DNA of 64,000 nt from Carex sylvatica (taxonomy: Eukaryota > Streptophyta > Magnoliopsida > Poales > Cyperaceae), in assembly GCA_964058845.1 (NCBI GenBank), contig CAXKVR010000056.1, forward strand, positions 62,001-126,000. Direction: 5' to 3'. Both the position numbers and the translations under genes were made by a program. Below are positions 44,596 to 57,825 of this stretch, one piece after another. The first letter of the stretch is position 1. Every line of letters starts with the position of its first letter. Below the pieces are notes generated by a model. That model was not told the DNA's origin and ran no database searches. It saw only the letters and a list, made by a program, of their open reading frames with translations.

Positions 44596-47500
44596 AGCCG
44601 GATTAGTTATCATATATTCCACTTGATAATACAAAAAAAAGTATTTCACAGAAACGGTCTAATTATTTATATTATGCAAACTCTTATTCATACAATGTGA
44701 AAATATATCTGTAATGCAAAAAAAAAAAAAAAAATCAAAAACACAATTTAAGGGTAATTTAATTACTATTTCTAATGGATATTGGATCCGCTGGCTAGCA
44801 TTAAAATTTTATCTCGTTATCATTAACTGACAATTAAGTTGATTGGATTGTTAAATAATGCCCTGTCATAAAATACTCTGATTTTTTTGAAATAAAAGAA
44901 ATAAATATTTTTAATTTTTTCAATAAATATTTTTTTCAGTTTGAAAAGCGATATATTGAGCGATTGTATCAATTAAACAAAGAAAATGCATCTATATCGA
45001 CAGGTGTAACACGACGCCAGACATCTGATAATTAATTAATCCGCTTATAATGTTGATTAACTAAAAGTTTAAAACTAATTTGTTGCCAGAGAGTTATACA
45101 GTAATAATTAACTAATCACTTCTCAAAGCTTCATAAGTAGCAATTAATATTTTTTAAGGAAAAATGAAACAAAACTTTGAGCAATTCAAATTAATACCAT
45201 TGTTTCATGCATGAAGGTGCTGTCTGTATTAGAATACCGGTAGAATCATTAAACAAAAATATATATTTGATGTGCTGTATTCCAAATCCAGAAAAAAATA
45301 AAAATTATAGATTAAACAATTTTTTGGTCAAACATATATATATTTTATTTTGCATTGCATCCCTTCTAATTAAACATATATATATATATATATATATACA
45401 ACTTTATTTTGAGAATATATTAAAGTATAGTGGCAAAGAAAGCTGTAGTGATATATAGCTGTATGAAAAAGGAATTAATACAAAGCTTTTGTTTTGATGA
45501 AGAGTTAATGAAAACTAATGACCTCTCACCAACCCTTCAACACAACCTATGGCCAAGGTGAAAGGCACTGATCGCTGGATGTTGATATTTGAAAAGCGGC
45601 AAAATGCTGAGATTTTTTTTTTTTTTTAGCTAATTTAATTTTCCAATTTCAAAATAATGAGATTGTTTAACATGCCAAAAACATAAAATTATTTAACACA
45701 TTTATGTTTTTACACATGTACATATACAGAAGACATCGGATAAAATAGATGTGGCCATAGTTGAGAATAACTTTTGATATAATAGCAAAGGGAATGCTCT
45801 CTGGTGAGACATTGCAGATTCAAAATTCTACTAGACTGGATATTTTTTATGAATATTAAAACAGTTAGGCGGTTTGACCTCTAACTTTACTAAGAAAAAA
45901 ATATGCATGGCCATAGTTTTGACAACTGATAAATGTATTTGTACTTCTTACATGTTCTTTAAATGTGTTTATATTTAATAACGAAATTATATATAATTTA
46001 AGGCTAGTGGAAATGAAAACTCTGAAGTTATATTTTTGCTTATTTGACAAAGTTTAATTAACTTGAATGTCTTAGTAATTAATTGCTAGTTCAAATTAAC
46101 ATGAACAATTTACACATTACATATTAATACTTTAGGATATAGATAATAATAACAGTATATATATGAAGTGCAAGAATATATTTTTTTTCTAAGACAATGT
46201 AACGAGTCATACCTAAATATTACACGCGTAAATATATATATATTTTTTAATATGAGACAATTTAGTACTGTCATGCTATGCTCATGAGTGCATGTAATCA
46301 TTTTGACCATACACAAACGACCGGCCGGCATTGTAAAATTAGAACAAGTAAAATAATACTTCAAAAAAAAAAACACATAAAATCCAGAAAATGATTTGTC
46401 AAAATACTTTTATGATACTAATAATTAGTTTAAGGTTTGGGTATTATATTATCTAGTAATAGATCGAAGGAGAACTTACATTAATTATTCAAGGTAGAAG
46501 GTAGCTAGGCAGCTAGCATAGTAGCGTTAAAGTCAATTTATTTTAACAAAGAGGCGTCATAGAAGTGCAATGAAAGATGAAGAAATGGTAAGCCAAGAAA
46601 AGTTCATGTAAACAAAATTAGGCGAAGATCAAAATACAAAAGTCAATAACAGAAAAACGGAAAAAAAAATCCAATAATTAAACTTGTAAATATTTTCTTT
46701 GCTGTTGAATTGAAAAGCCAACCTTATTAAATATTTTCTTTGTTGTTGAATTGAAAAGCCAACCAGCTTATAATATTAGTTAGGTCAAGGAAATGGAATG
46801 GGAAAAAGCTTCTTAGCAAAATAAAATAAAATTAAACTAAAAAAAAAGTCAAAATATCCACAAGTTCTTTGCATTATAAAAAATGTATCCAATGGTTCAG
46901 AACTTCATGATGTAGTGTATGGTCCCTCCTTGATTTAACAATAAATTCTTTTTTTTTTTGAGAAAGATTTAACAATAATTTTAATCATACTAGGTTACTC
47001 GATGAAAAAAAAACCTATTTATACTGATGAAAAGCACCATAAACCTATAAACTGCTACATTTTGAGACAATTCGCCACATATTTCTACGTAAAGCGTATT
47101 CACATCACATACATTATCAATAACAACATAATAAAGTCACATTTTATTCCATAAACAAAAGAGTTTTCACAAACGATCAATGGCGGACACAACTAGTAAT
47201 TAACACAGACATCGCCATACCCACTCAATGTAACAATATATAATAATATAAACAAAACTAAACAACATGTGGTAATTTATCAATAACATGTCTTTCCGCT
47301 TAGTCTCACTCTTGTGCTTACTCAAATCGTTCCTTTTCGTTATCCGGAATCCACATAAAAGTGGAACGGGTGAGAAATCAAACATTCTCTCAGTTTGAAA
47401 TTTAGTTTCACCCTAGAATTTATAAAATCTTTACATTATTCTCACAAATATGATAAAAAATAAAGGAAAAATTGTGAAAATGCCATCCTGAACTTTGAAA

Positions 47501-49336
47501 TTGGAAAAATGCCACTCTAAATTTCATTAATTCCTAAATTTACCATTTATACTATATTCTTATGCTATTTTTATTATAAATTAACTGAAAAATACTGTTT
47601 TAGTATACGTATTTCTGTATTTCTGATTATACCCTTCATACAATTAATTGGTTATTTGCCACCGCATGCCTGCAGTTGCCTCCTCCTCTTCAAACCTCAT
47701 TGCGTTTGGTGCGAACCTCTTCAGTTCAGGCGATTAACTCGCCTCCTCCCTCAGCCTCAAACAGGAACTCGCTTCCTCCCTCCGCCTCACAGGAATTCAG
47801 AATTTGTTCATCTTCCAGCTAGAACGGAGGAAAGCATTCCAGCCATACTCTCAAAGCTCGCACAACTAATCGGGCCAGGCCTAGAAAGGTCATGTAATTT
47901 ATGTGAGATGAACCATCGAGTTCTATCGTCGAAACAATATTATAATATTGCAAAAAAGACGATTTTTTTGGGTCGAATTCAAGCCACACCGAGTCCCCCC
48001 TCGATAATGGCCTACCGAGAGGCCTACTATATTAGCGATTGTATCAGCAAACTAGAAATTATGTCGGTATCCATTTTAACCTGTATTCACATCCTTATCA
48101 GTATCCACAAATGTTTGGATAATGGATATTGTATTCGTAAATATTTGAATATGGACGACTAATATCATTTTCACCCTTATTAAATTAGCAGAAACTTTGG
48201 CCAAGAAAGAAGCAATTTAAAATTTACTTTTATTTATGCTTTTAATCAAGTTTGTCAGCAGTAATAATTTGCTGGTAGGAATCCTGGACTCGAGAAGAAT
48301 TTTGATTTGCTGAACTATCCAGAGCCCAAAAAAAAAAATAACAACATACTTTTACAGGGACTTCTTCCTTTTAATATAATAGAATTTTAAATAGATGATA
48401 TTGCTATAATTATATTTAAAATAACTTACAGCCTGCTCCACGAAGTGTGTAGAGGGAAGGATCAGGTCTGGAAAGGGTGATTGATGCTTCCCAAAATCAA
48501 ATCACCTTTGCTCAACAAAATAAATTTTGAGTATTTTCACCAGGCAAACTCTATAGCCTTTCTACCCCCAGTTAGTGGGTCTTCATTTTTTTTCTAAAAG
48601 TTTCAAGTTAGCTCTCAATTAGATAAAACAAAATATTAATAAGTTTCAACACAGGTGACAGGACATTAATGATTCCCTTCATGCAATGTCAATCTCCAAT
48701 TTAGCCCAAATTAATCCTACTGTGAATTATTTCCTAACCAACTGAATTTGCCTAGTTAACCCCAGGGCAGAACCATAAAACTTAGATTGGAAGGATTGAA
48801 ATGCAAAATTTATAATGTGGTGGCAACCTGAATTATATACGAATCGTTCGACAAGGGAGGAATTTACCTTAGTATCCTCAGTTTCACTCCTTCTGTTTTA
48901 ACTGCTTTGGAGTTGCTTGATTTTGTACCCCCACTTGGAACAACTACAAGGTTGAAAAGATGGGGAAAAATTAGCAGATCACAGAAATGAGGGGTGAAAT
49001 TGGAAGCGACGGAAATTGAGCTGACTACCCACCTAGTTGAGAAATGCTGACATGGGTGGGAGAAATGCGGTAGTAGACTTGAAGAGAGCTTACCGAATGA
49101 AAGAAGCAGAGACCGATTAGGAAGAGTGGACAACTTCAAGCTTTCCAGTCGGGGAAGAGATTACCGAAGGAGGCGGAAGGGAGAAGAAGAACTAAACGCG
49201 GAGGAGCCTAACGCCTAACAGATGGAGGATATCTGTTAGGAGATTGGCCGATTAGGATAAATTAGGGAGGAGCATGTCTCCAGGGGAAGAAATGCGGAGG
49301 ACAAAGGAGGATGAATCTGCTGAGGTTAGGGTTCGT
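44596..49336. other. Gene-free region with small repeats
   Basis: No gene recognised. A (TA)n tract lies at about 45378-45399. A two-copy 41-bp tandem repeat (46687-46723 and 46728-46764, core tgttgaattgaaaagccaac) is present. Around 48050-48165 there is a fragment of the atacggata-type repeat family. Frames at 47656-48162 (+) and 48864-49139 (-) match no family I know; the first lacks an ATG start. Confidence 0.5.
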
Positions 49337-49346
49337 GTTTTTTAAT

Positions 49347-51730
49347 CTTTTTTTTTGAAAAATTTCATGGCAGTTACTGCCAGATATGAATTGAACGGAT
49401 TGTTGAGGAGCTATTGGTGCTGCCTCTTCATTCACAGCTAGCACCTCATTCAGCATACCAGAAAAAAACAGAAAAACATCACCAAAATCCAGGAGACAGA
49501 AAGAAACAGAATCAGTAAAAACAGAAATAAAAACCACAGCAGAACTATCATTCAACTCAGCAATACAATGCCCATAGACGACCTTCTGCCAATATCTTGT
49601 CAGCAACAATATTTGGTGGCTTTCTTCCTCCTCTGAAAATTCTTTCATTTCTTTCTTTCCAAAGGAACCATGTCACACACACAAACCACATAATCCAAAT
49701 TTTGGCAGTACCACCTGACGATTGCTTGTTTACCTTTAAAGATTCATGCCATATTTGTTCAACCGTGCCTTGAGGAGAGAAAATTTTGATTCCCAATTCA
49801 GCTGAAACCAAGAACCACACATGCACTGCATAGGGGCACAAAAAGAACAAGTGCAAAGTCGATTCAATCAGACAATTCAGACATAGGACACCCAAACTCA
49901 CAATGAATCCTTCTTTTTCTCATCACATCTGTGTTAGTGTTCTTCCTCTCAACATCAAGTAAGCGAAGATTTTTGTCGTTTTAGGACACTTAGCAGTCCA
50001 TAGCTTGTGAAACCCCCATCTCACTTTACCAGCTGACAATAAAATGTCATAAACACTTTTTGCCGTGTAATTACCTGTAGAGCCCCATTCCCAAACCAGT
50101 TCATCTTGACCAGTACATAGCATAGGCAATTCTTGCAATGAAGGCATTAAATCTTGAATATCAGGTAGTGCATCAGCTAGTGAAAGCCTTCTGTTATTCG
50201 GCCTTGGCATCCCTTCAGAAACAGGTCTCAAACTTCCCTCATGCCACTTATCGAACCAAAAGGAAATTAATCTGCCATCTCTTATACTCCAAGTTGTACA
50301 CCATTGAAACAGTGGCTCCAATTTAAGTAGCTGTGTCCAAAAAATGGATCCACTTCTCCTCCATATTCTTGGTCCATCACCAACAGAGCGAATTCGTTTA
50401 GCCCAATAAGACCATAATGCCCCTGGTTGATGATATATCCTCCACCACCATTTTAATAAAAGAGCCACATTTTGCAATTCTATGTTCATGATGCCTAATC
50501 CACCCCACTTCTTAGGCAAACAAGCCGTTTTCCAATTAATTTAGGAAATACCCCTTCCTTCTCGATCATTCCTTCCCCAGAGAAATAGTCTTCGCATTCT
50601 ATCAATTTTGTTTATGACCCACTTCGGTAATTTAAAACAATTCATGAAATAAATTGGGATGGAAGAGAGTACCGAATTAACGAGTTGAGCACGACCTCCT
50701 CTTGATATCAATTTACTTTTCCACCACCCTTGGAGCCTTCTCTCCAATTTTTCAATTATTGGCATAAAACATTTCTTTGAGGGATTCTTTATGGTTAACG
50801 GCATTCCAAGATAAGTTATCGGCAGTGAAGTTTCTTGGCACTCTAGAACGGTCCTTGTGAGATGAGTTTGTGGGGCAGACAAGTTGAGGCCGACAAAAGA
50901 GCTTTTGGAGTAATTTATCTTAAGCCCGGATATCTTTGAGAAAAGTCTAAGAATGAGCTTTAACGTGATTAGGGTCTCAATTTCAGCATTGGAGATCAAA
51001 GCCGTGTCATCGGCATATTGTAGTGCTAGAATCGGCTCTTTTATTTTAGAAGAGATGGAAGTGGATAGTGCTGAATTTGCCACTCCTATCATCTGTTGCA
51101 ACACATCCACCGCTAATAAGAAAAGCATAGGAGAAAGAGGATCTCCTTGCCTCAAACCTTGTTTATGTTGAAAGTAATCAGAAACCTCGCCATTTATAAC
51201 TACTCTAGAAGAGGCCGAATGGAGAAGTTCCTTGACCCATTTCACCCATCTCAACGGGAAACCTCTTTGTAACATCACATCTTCCAAAAATAACCAATTA
51301 ACAGTATCAAATGCCTTTGAGAAATCAATTTTGGCCAACACTGAAGGTTTATTTGTTGAGTTAATGTGGTTTAAAAGCTCCCTTGTCACTATGAAGTTTT
51401 CAGCAATATGTCTACCTCGAATGAAAGCCGTTTGTTGAGTAGACACCAATTTCTCTAGCTCCCCTGACAACATTGTTGCTAGCAATTTTGACAAAAGCTT
51501 AGGGACCACATTAATCACACTAATCGGTCTAAAATCTTGAACTGTCAATGAAACTTCCTTTTTAGGCACCATAATAATGTTGGCATGGTTCATATCCGCC
51601 AAATTTAAATCATGACTATAGAAAGAGTTTTACCATAGTCATAATATCCCCTTTTATCTCTTGCCAATAAACTTGAAGAAATTCATTAGGCACCCCATCC
51701 GGACCGGAGGATTTGTTTTTAGGGTTTAGG
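49347..51730 (-). mobile_element. 5'-truncated L1-type LINE
   Basis: The minus strand reads a non-LTR reverse transcriptase from NPKNKSSGPDGVPNEF (about 51715) through the core (DFRPIS, KIDFSKAFD, the LRQGDPLSP motif and the catalytic YADD at about 50995-51010). It then continues to the zf-RVT-type C-terminus (RSVGDGPRIWRR.., IESTLHLFFLCPYAVHVW). Frame breaks and stops occur near 51600, 50540 and 49915. A poly-T run (poly-A on the element strand) lies at 49347-49356. The flanks share gttttttaat at 49337-49346 and 51731-51740, a plausible target duplication. The endonuclease ORF and the RT N-terminus are missing. Confidence 0.9.
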
Positions 51731-51740
51731 GTTTTTTAAT

Positions 51741-54372
51741 TGTTCTCATATCGTAAAATTCCTTAATACTACATGTTAGTATATTCACATGTTACTGACC
51801 CTAACCCTTATAGTGTGCATCATAACTTGGCATAAAACAATTTAGTATGAAATTAGTGAGATAATATCTCAGTTTTAAAGTTTTCTAATTTTAATGCTCA
51901 CAAAATGTTTCTATACAATAACTTTTCCAGAATTTATTAAAATAAATTACATATCATATTATATGGTCTCAGAAGAAAATTAAGTAAAATTAATATAACA
52001 TAGTTTCATATTTTAATAGACCTAAAGAAATACTTTATTAATGGTTTATATTTTCATATTATAATAGAAGGAAATTTAATTCTAGATTTTGTTACTTAAA
52101 AGAAAATGCTCAATAAAAATTTTCTCTAGCTTTGCAAGAATGTGCTGGTTCACTGGCCCTTTGGCTCTTAAAACCGACTGCATTCCCACTGACCAGTTAA
52201 CTGAAGAAGAATGGATTCTACACAGGATAGAGGAAGTGTCACTCGGAAAAAAAACTCTCCCAAAAATTGTTGTTATGTATCTCGTTAGTCTAATTTGGTA
52301 TTTTTTTTAATAGCTTTTATGCTGTCAGTGTAATGTAACTTGACTAATTAATGTAACAAGTATGTTTAGTTTCTGAATTGCCCCTTAAATTTATTTATTA
52401 CAGTTTATGATGTTCTAAATTGTTTTTTTAGTAATGTCTCACGATGTATTTTGAACCTCCCATAGAAAAGGTTGGTTTTACTAGAATTCTGCTGTTACTG
52501 ATGCAGTGAATAATAGCAGTTCTCTATTCTTTTCATAAAATGCAGGTACTGAATTTGGTCTCACTTGGTACCACATATCAGAAAATAGATCTACACAGAT
52601 CAATTGCTTGACTCAAAACTCGTGAATTTAAAATGAGTAGCACCAATAAAGTATGCTCAAATAACACATTTTATGCATCACTTACCAAAACACAACAAGT
52701 AATCAAACAAAAGGGTACAATTAAGCCGGAGACAGGAAATAACTAAATAGGAATGATTTTAATCTTATGCAATAATCAATACTGAACTAAATAGAAAATG
52801 GGATATCCCCATAGAGCAAATTCCCAGACAAATCCCTGAAAAGGTTTAATATTTTAGTGATAGGTTAAGCCGCAACAATCTCATCTGGTTTATTTAAAAG
52901 TCACGATCAGAATTAGCAAGTACATGTAAAAAGTGTAAGATTAGCAAAAGCAGTAACAACAAAAATGTTCTTACAAAATAAACTCCAATGTTGCTTATGT
53001 AGCTCTCCTAGTATGAGTCATTCTACGCATAAAAAATCAGATTAAAACTCTACTTGTAAAAGACCCTGACTTGTTAAATGAAGAAGGCAATTCAAAAGAA
53101 GAAAAAAACAAACAGATGTTTTTGTTTATGAAATACATGAAATTGCTGTTAGTGATCATGGCAAGAAATATTACTAAGAGGTCCTTGTATTTATCTTTAT
53201 TTATATCTTGGAATTGGTGCTAAAGGTGCTCAATTTACATGCCAGTAAAGAAAGAAAAAATCAAAATAGTAAAGAAATGAGCTTTTGTATAGAAATCTTG
53301 CTTTAACAAACTGGTTCTTATTTTATATATTCTTTAATTCTCCATTTTTTTACATCAAAAAAAAAAAAAATTAGCCAAACTGCCACCCGAAACTCCTTGT
53401 GGTCATTTCCTAATAACTGGAGATGTTAGTCTATGAGTTGCAAGTCTATCTTGTACCACTTCTAATAGTTGGTGCTCTTCTCTGTAAGATCACATAAGCA
53501 ATCAAATTAAAGTATGTTATTTGAGGAAGTAGCTTATTGTGAAAGGAACAGTTTCTTAATGCCACTGGTACGGTACCAATTTCTTAAACCTGTTTTTAGT
53601 ATAAGTAAAGTGCTTCAAGTCTTCAACCAAAACTCGACCAAATCATTAGATAAATTAAAATGAAGAAGAAATTGAAGACATAAAGAACAGTTTAGTCAAA
53701 GAGCATTATACTCAAAGTAAAAAGCTTTTTAAAAGAAATTACCTCCGTAACCTCGGTGGTTTTTTCTTAAATATAACTGAATAAGCTCATCATTAGGAAG
53801 TTCTTCTCTGATGCAATTTTTTCACACTTTTGTAAGCCAATTTTCATGCCTCTTCTTCTCTTTAATCTCACGCTCCTGACAAGTCTCCAATACCTGACAA
53901 GGGAATCTTTTACAATTACTAGATCTGGACCGTTCTTTTTAACTTGGCACAAATCTCAAAGCAAAAAATACTGTCTCTATAGTGACCTGAATCTCAAACC
54001 GTAAAGTGAGAGTGAACCTCTGCAATAGAGGATATGGATTCGGACGAGAGAGAAGCGGAGGAGAGGAATTTGAAACGGAGACGGAGGGTAAAAAAATAAG
54101 AAAGAAATGATTGACTTTTTAACTTTTTTGAAATTTTTTTGTTTAATTTAACGCCAGATGCAATTTAATGAGACTTTCTAATCTTTACCTTTCAATAGAT
54201 AAAATCAATGATTAAGATTTAATTTGATTTTACTGTACTATAGACAAAATCAATACACTGCACTGTAGTATAAATTTTTTATCAGCATCTTCATGACCAC
54301 CAAATTTTTAGCTGCCATCTCTTCTATATAAATCGCTTCACTTATTAAGGTTTCGTGCTTCTTGCTTGCCCT
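51741..54372. other. Gene-free region
   Basis: Mostly AT-rich. The frame 52089-52310 (+) contains PTDQLTEEEWILHRIEE and that at 53767-53952 (-) is basic. Neither resembles a family I can name, and neither has flanking exons I can find. Nothing else stands out. Confidence 0.4.
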
Positions 54373-54381
54373 CTACTTCAT

Positions 54382-54592
54382 GGAATGAAATCTGCTGCGA
54401 TCCGAATTTGATGAACAGTACTCTGAAATCTCTGCTTTTTCAAATCTAACCGTTCAACTTTTTCTGTGCACGTATCTCCAAATAAATAGTTTTTCTGTGC
54501 ACGCATCTCAAAATAAATCAACAGTTAGATTTAGAAAAGCAGGGATTTAAGAGTCCTGTTCATTAAATTCGGATAACAGCAGATTTGTTTCC
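54382..54592. mobile_element. Mutator-like MITE with 9-bp target duplication
   Basis: The 211-bp foldback has ends ggaatgaaatctgctg and, inverted, ggaaacaaatctgctg. Similarity continues through atccgaattt(g/a)atgaaca and further. It is flanked by an exact 9-bp direct repeat, ctacttcat, at 54373-54381 and 54593-54601. A 9-bp duplication points to Mutator-like transposition. A related element is at 2639-2800. Confidence 0.88.
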
Positions 54593-54601
54593 CTACTTCA
54601 T

Positions 54602-55352
54602 ACCCTCTGTAAGCCGGAAAAGGAGTGTGTCCGATCAGCGTTGGACTCAAATTTGAGTTCGATGAGTTCCTTTCCTTGTCCGATTTAATATTTGATCTGT
54701 ATGCACCCTTGAGTAGAGGGCCTTTATTTATCACAACGTCAAATTTGTCGCATTTCAGTTCGATCTTTATTCCATGCTAATTACAGGCGTTGCTTTTAAA
54801 TAGGAACCAATAGGAGCCGCATTGATGGATGAAAGTGTTGCATTTGGTCGAAGACAACCGGGAGCACAATTAGAAAATTTTGATTGGAGGTTGAAATGTA
54901 GAAAGTACAATATAAGATTTAAAGTTTAAATTTTCACAACTATAAAGTGAAATTCTAATTGTTAAGTTACAATTTTACAAATGAACACTTAGTACTTTAT
55001 GAGGAAAGCGAAATCACATAATTTAAAATAAAAAAGTTTAATTAAATTTTAATATATGTAATTGAAATTTTAAAATTATAAAGATGACTAAATACTTATT
55101 ATATAATTGGCTGTAAATGTCTCTCAAGATAAACCGTTTGATCGAATAACTCCTATTAGCATAGCACTAGCAGCCTAGCCTAGCAGGTTAATTCCAGTCT
55201 TGGTCGTTGCTTTTCTAACGGATGGCTGAAGATCCAAATCTCCAATGAGGAAAGATCAGTTGACAATGATTATTTTAATAATTTAAATAAAATTGAAAAT
55301 TAACAAGTAAATGAGGAGAATTCAAATGCCTCATTGTTTCATGTCCCAATCG
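54602..55352. other. Intergenic, nothing recognised
   Basis: AT-rich DNA. A short palindrome actcaaatttgagt at about 54645-54658 resembles the aaatttgag-containing ends of the 4638 family. No gene is seen. Confidence 0.4.
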
Positions 55353-55921
55353 TATCTAGATGTAAACGGTCGCATATGAATAAGATAGTGATCAAATCGT
55401 ATCCTTATACGTTATAATTTTTAGAATACGGATATGAATACGGATACGGATTGGATATCAAACGGATACGAATATGGATACAAATATAATTCGGATAAAG
55501 AATAACATCTAAATGTAATTTTTTTCATTCATAAATTAGATATAATATTTTTCATAATAAGTTTGTTGGTTATAAAACATATATCATATTATCAAAATAT
55601 TAGTCACTAATCATGTCATAGTGTTTTATTGTTCACTAGAATATATATGAATATGCAGTTTAATAAATTATTGGTATGTATATGCAATTTTATAAATCAA
55701 TTTAAGAACATGTAGTAAATTTGTTGTGGTTTAGGGGTATAAACGGTCGGATACAAATAGTTAAAGTTAGTTAAAAATCTTACCATATCCTCATCCATTA
55801 TAATTTTTCGGATACGGATACAAATAGTCTCGGATACGAATACGAATAAGATAATTTAAGTAATTTTTCAGATTCAGATCCGGACGAAATCAGATAATAT
55901 CTGATCCGTTTATGCCCCTGA
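55353..55921. mobile_element. Degenerate atacggata-rich DNA element(s)
   Basis: Dense with cggatacg/atccgt words. A sub-element has left end taggggtataaacgg near 55731 and inverted right end caggggcataaacgg at about 55920, which are good terminal repeats. A second left-end-like atgtaaacggtcgcatatg lies at 55360, suggesting two nested or adjacent copies. No target duplication is clear. Relatives lie at 18225-18560 and around 48050-48165. Confidence 0.5.
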
Positions 55922-55929
55922 TCATACCC

Positions 55930-56245
55930 CAACATCTTTATCTTCAATTCAAAGTTCAAACAAAAGATCTGAACCGCTCAACATAATATCTACATTAAAA
56001 TCTGCTTAGTAATCAAATTTTATATTTTTTTTGAATTTTTATTATTTTTTAAGATAAGTACAAAATTATTTTTTTTTAGAAAATTATGGACTATCCAAAA
56101 ACAATGATTTTGTACCTATCTTAAAAAAATAGTAAAAAAATTTCAAAAATTATAAAATTTAGTCTCCAATCATATGAAAGTGTGTATATCATATCAAGTG
56201 ATTTAGATCATCTATTTGAACTTTAAAATTAAAGATAAAAATATT
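55930..56245. mobile_element. Foldback element, relative of the intron 4 MITE
   Basis: The whole 315 bp is an imperfect palindrome. Left-arm words attcaaagttcaaa, gatctgaaccgctca and ttttttaagataagtacaaa match the inverse of right-arm words tttgtacctatcttaaaaaa, gatttagatcat and tttgaactttaaaatt. The centre holds atggactatcc, the same spacer, inverted, as in the element at 39076-39320. Confidence 0.75.
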
Positions 56246-56337
56246 AAAATACAATTCATGCATGAAACAATAGCCCATTTGACCACTCCTCAAGATAAAT
56301 TAAGTATATTATTGAATATATAGCCAACCTAACAATA

Positions 56338-56541
56338 GAATTCCGTGCAGTTTAAATTTTGTTTAATTATGCACTTAGAACCGTTAATTTTAAATCATTT
56401 TATATACGACCGAACAGACAATAAATATTATATTTTTTTAGAATTCCGTGCAGTTTAAATTTTGTTTAATTATGCACTTAAAACCGTTAATTTTAAATCA
56501 TTTTATATATGACGAACATACAACAAATATTATATTTTTCT
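56338..56541. repeat. Two-copy tandem duplication, 103-bp unit
   Basis: The copy starting at 56338 (gaattccgtgcagtttaaat) repeats from 56441 with only a handful of differences. There is no coding content. The high identity suggests a recent event compared with the surrounding repeats. Confidence 0.88.
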
Positions 56542-57825
56542 ATAAACATGATATGATATGTGAATAATATATATCATGTCCATATATTAAATTTTAATTT
56601 TGAGCTTTATATTTCTAGATTCTTAAAGGTTGTTGAGATTATTGAAATAAAATAATATTAAGTGATTAATTGCGTACAATTCAAGAAAAACCATCTAATA
56701 CTTATCAAGTCCCAACCTCTGATCCAGGCCACTCATCCAGTAACTCCAAGATCTCTCTCGCGCACTTGCAAAATGCCAAAAAAAATTTCTGAACCCGTTC
56801 AAAATCAGACTTTTTTAATACTATGATTGGTTTTGATTTTTTTTTTTTAATTTGCATGAAGTCTTCACTCGTTTGATATAAAAGATAATAATAAAAAAAT
56901 ATCGAACCGTGTTATTGCTCTCCTTGTAGCACTGGTGATATTTTAAATCCACAAGACCACAGCTGTTTCTTAGTTTCATTTTATAAATAAAAGCTAAGCT
57001 GAAAAGGATTGCCGTGAATGATAACAACCTGTTGGTTCTGCTACCAAGCTTTAACCTTTAATTTCTCTTCTAATTTTGCAAAGCAAAAGAATAAATAATA
57101 GAATAAAATACTGGTTACATCTGAGACCCACAAACATAGATTGACCACTTTTGGACAAGACAATAATTTGCCAAGACTACCAAGTATCCACTTTTAGAAA
57201 AAAAAAGGTGAAGTGTTTGTTTTTGTCCAGGATATATTGGGTTCACACATTTCAATTAATTCTTTCAAAGGGAACACAAAAAAAAGTGATTTGTCATGCA
57301 AATTGCAAAGGCCAGTTCCTTTTCATCAAGTGGGAAGCACTCAAATTCAAGAAAATTATAGCAGGAAGCAGTTACAATATGCTATTTTTTTTCCCATCAC
57401 ACAACGGCCAGGTCATCAGGTAAAAAAATTATTGTTCTCTTGACTCGTGGAAATTTTTTTTATCAACAATCATCTATCAAAATTACATATGATTGAGTAA
57501 TCTATATTGGAGAGCTAATGGAACAGTTTCTTTTGTAATGGAGCCTTTTCAAAACCTAAATCTCTCTCATGTACATGCATTTTTACAACATCCGATGTTG
57601 CATTTCCATACAACACTATAAAATTTGTATACATACATACTTAACTCCTTTGAGGACCACCTTTCATCTCTCTCTCTAACCCCACCCAGCTTCTCTCTTG
57701 GTCTGTTAATCTGATGCCTCAGTTTCTTCAGTGCGCCATTTGGCAATTCCAATTGACCAAAAACCACACCTTAATAACGAAAAACGGAAACAGAACAAAA
57801 TTGCACCAGTGCTAATTGGCTAGCT
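56542..57825 (-). other. Intergenic and 3' flank of the ETO1-type gene
   Basis: The 3' untranslated region of the minus-strand gene is expected in about 57550-57825. The frames at 56821-57027 and 57151-57443 have no recognisable content. Confidence 0.45.

Noticed and set aside
47656..48162. Plus-strand open frame of 168 codons
   Set aside because: It opens with TTG, not ATG, has no recognisable domain, and its end runs into the atacggata-type repeat family.
51716..51732. Telomere-like tttagggtttaggg at the LINE 5' junction
   Set aside because: On the element strand it reads in frame as the LNPKNKSSGPDG part of the reverse transcriptase, and only two units are present, so it is coding sequence and not a telomeric insertion.
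52089..52310. Small plus-strand frame with TEEEWILHRIEE
   Set aside because: No family recognised, no flanking exons, and the surroundings are AT-rich intergenic DNA; not enough support for a gene.
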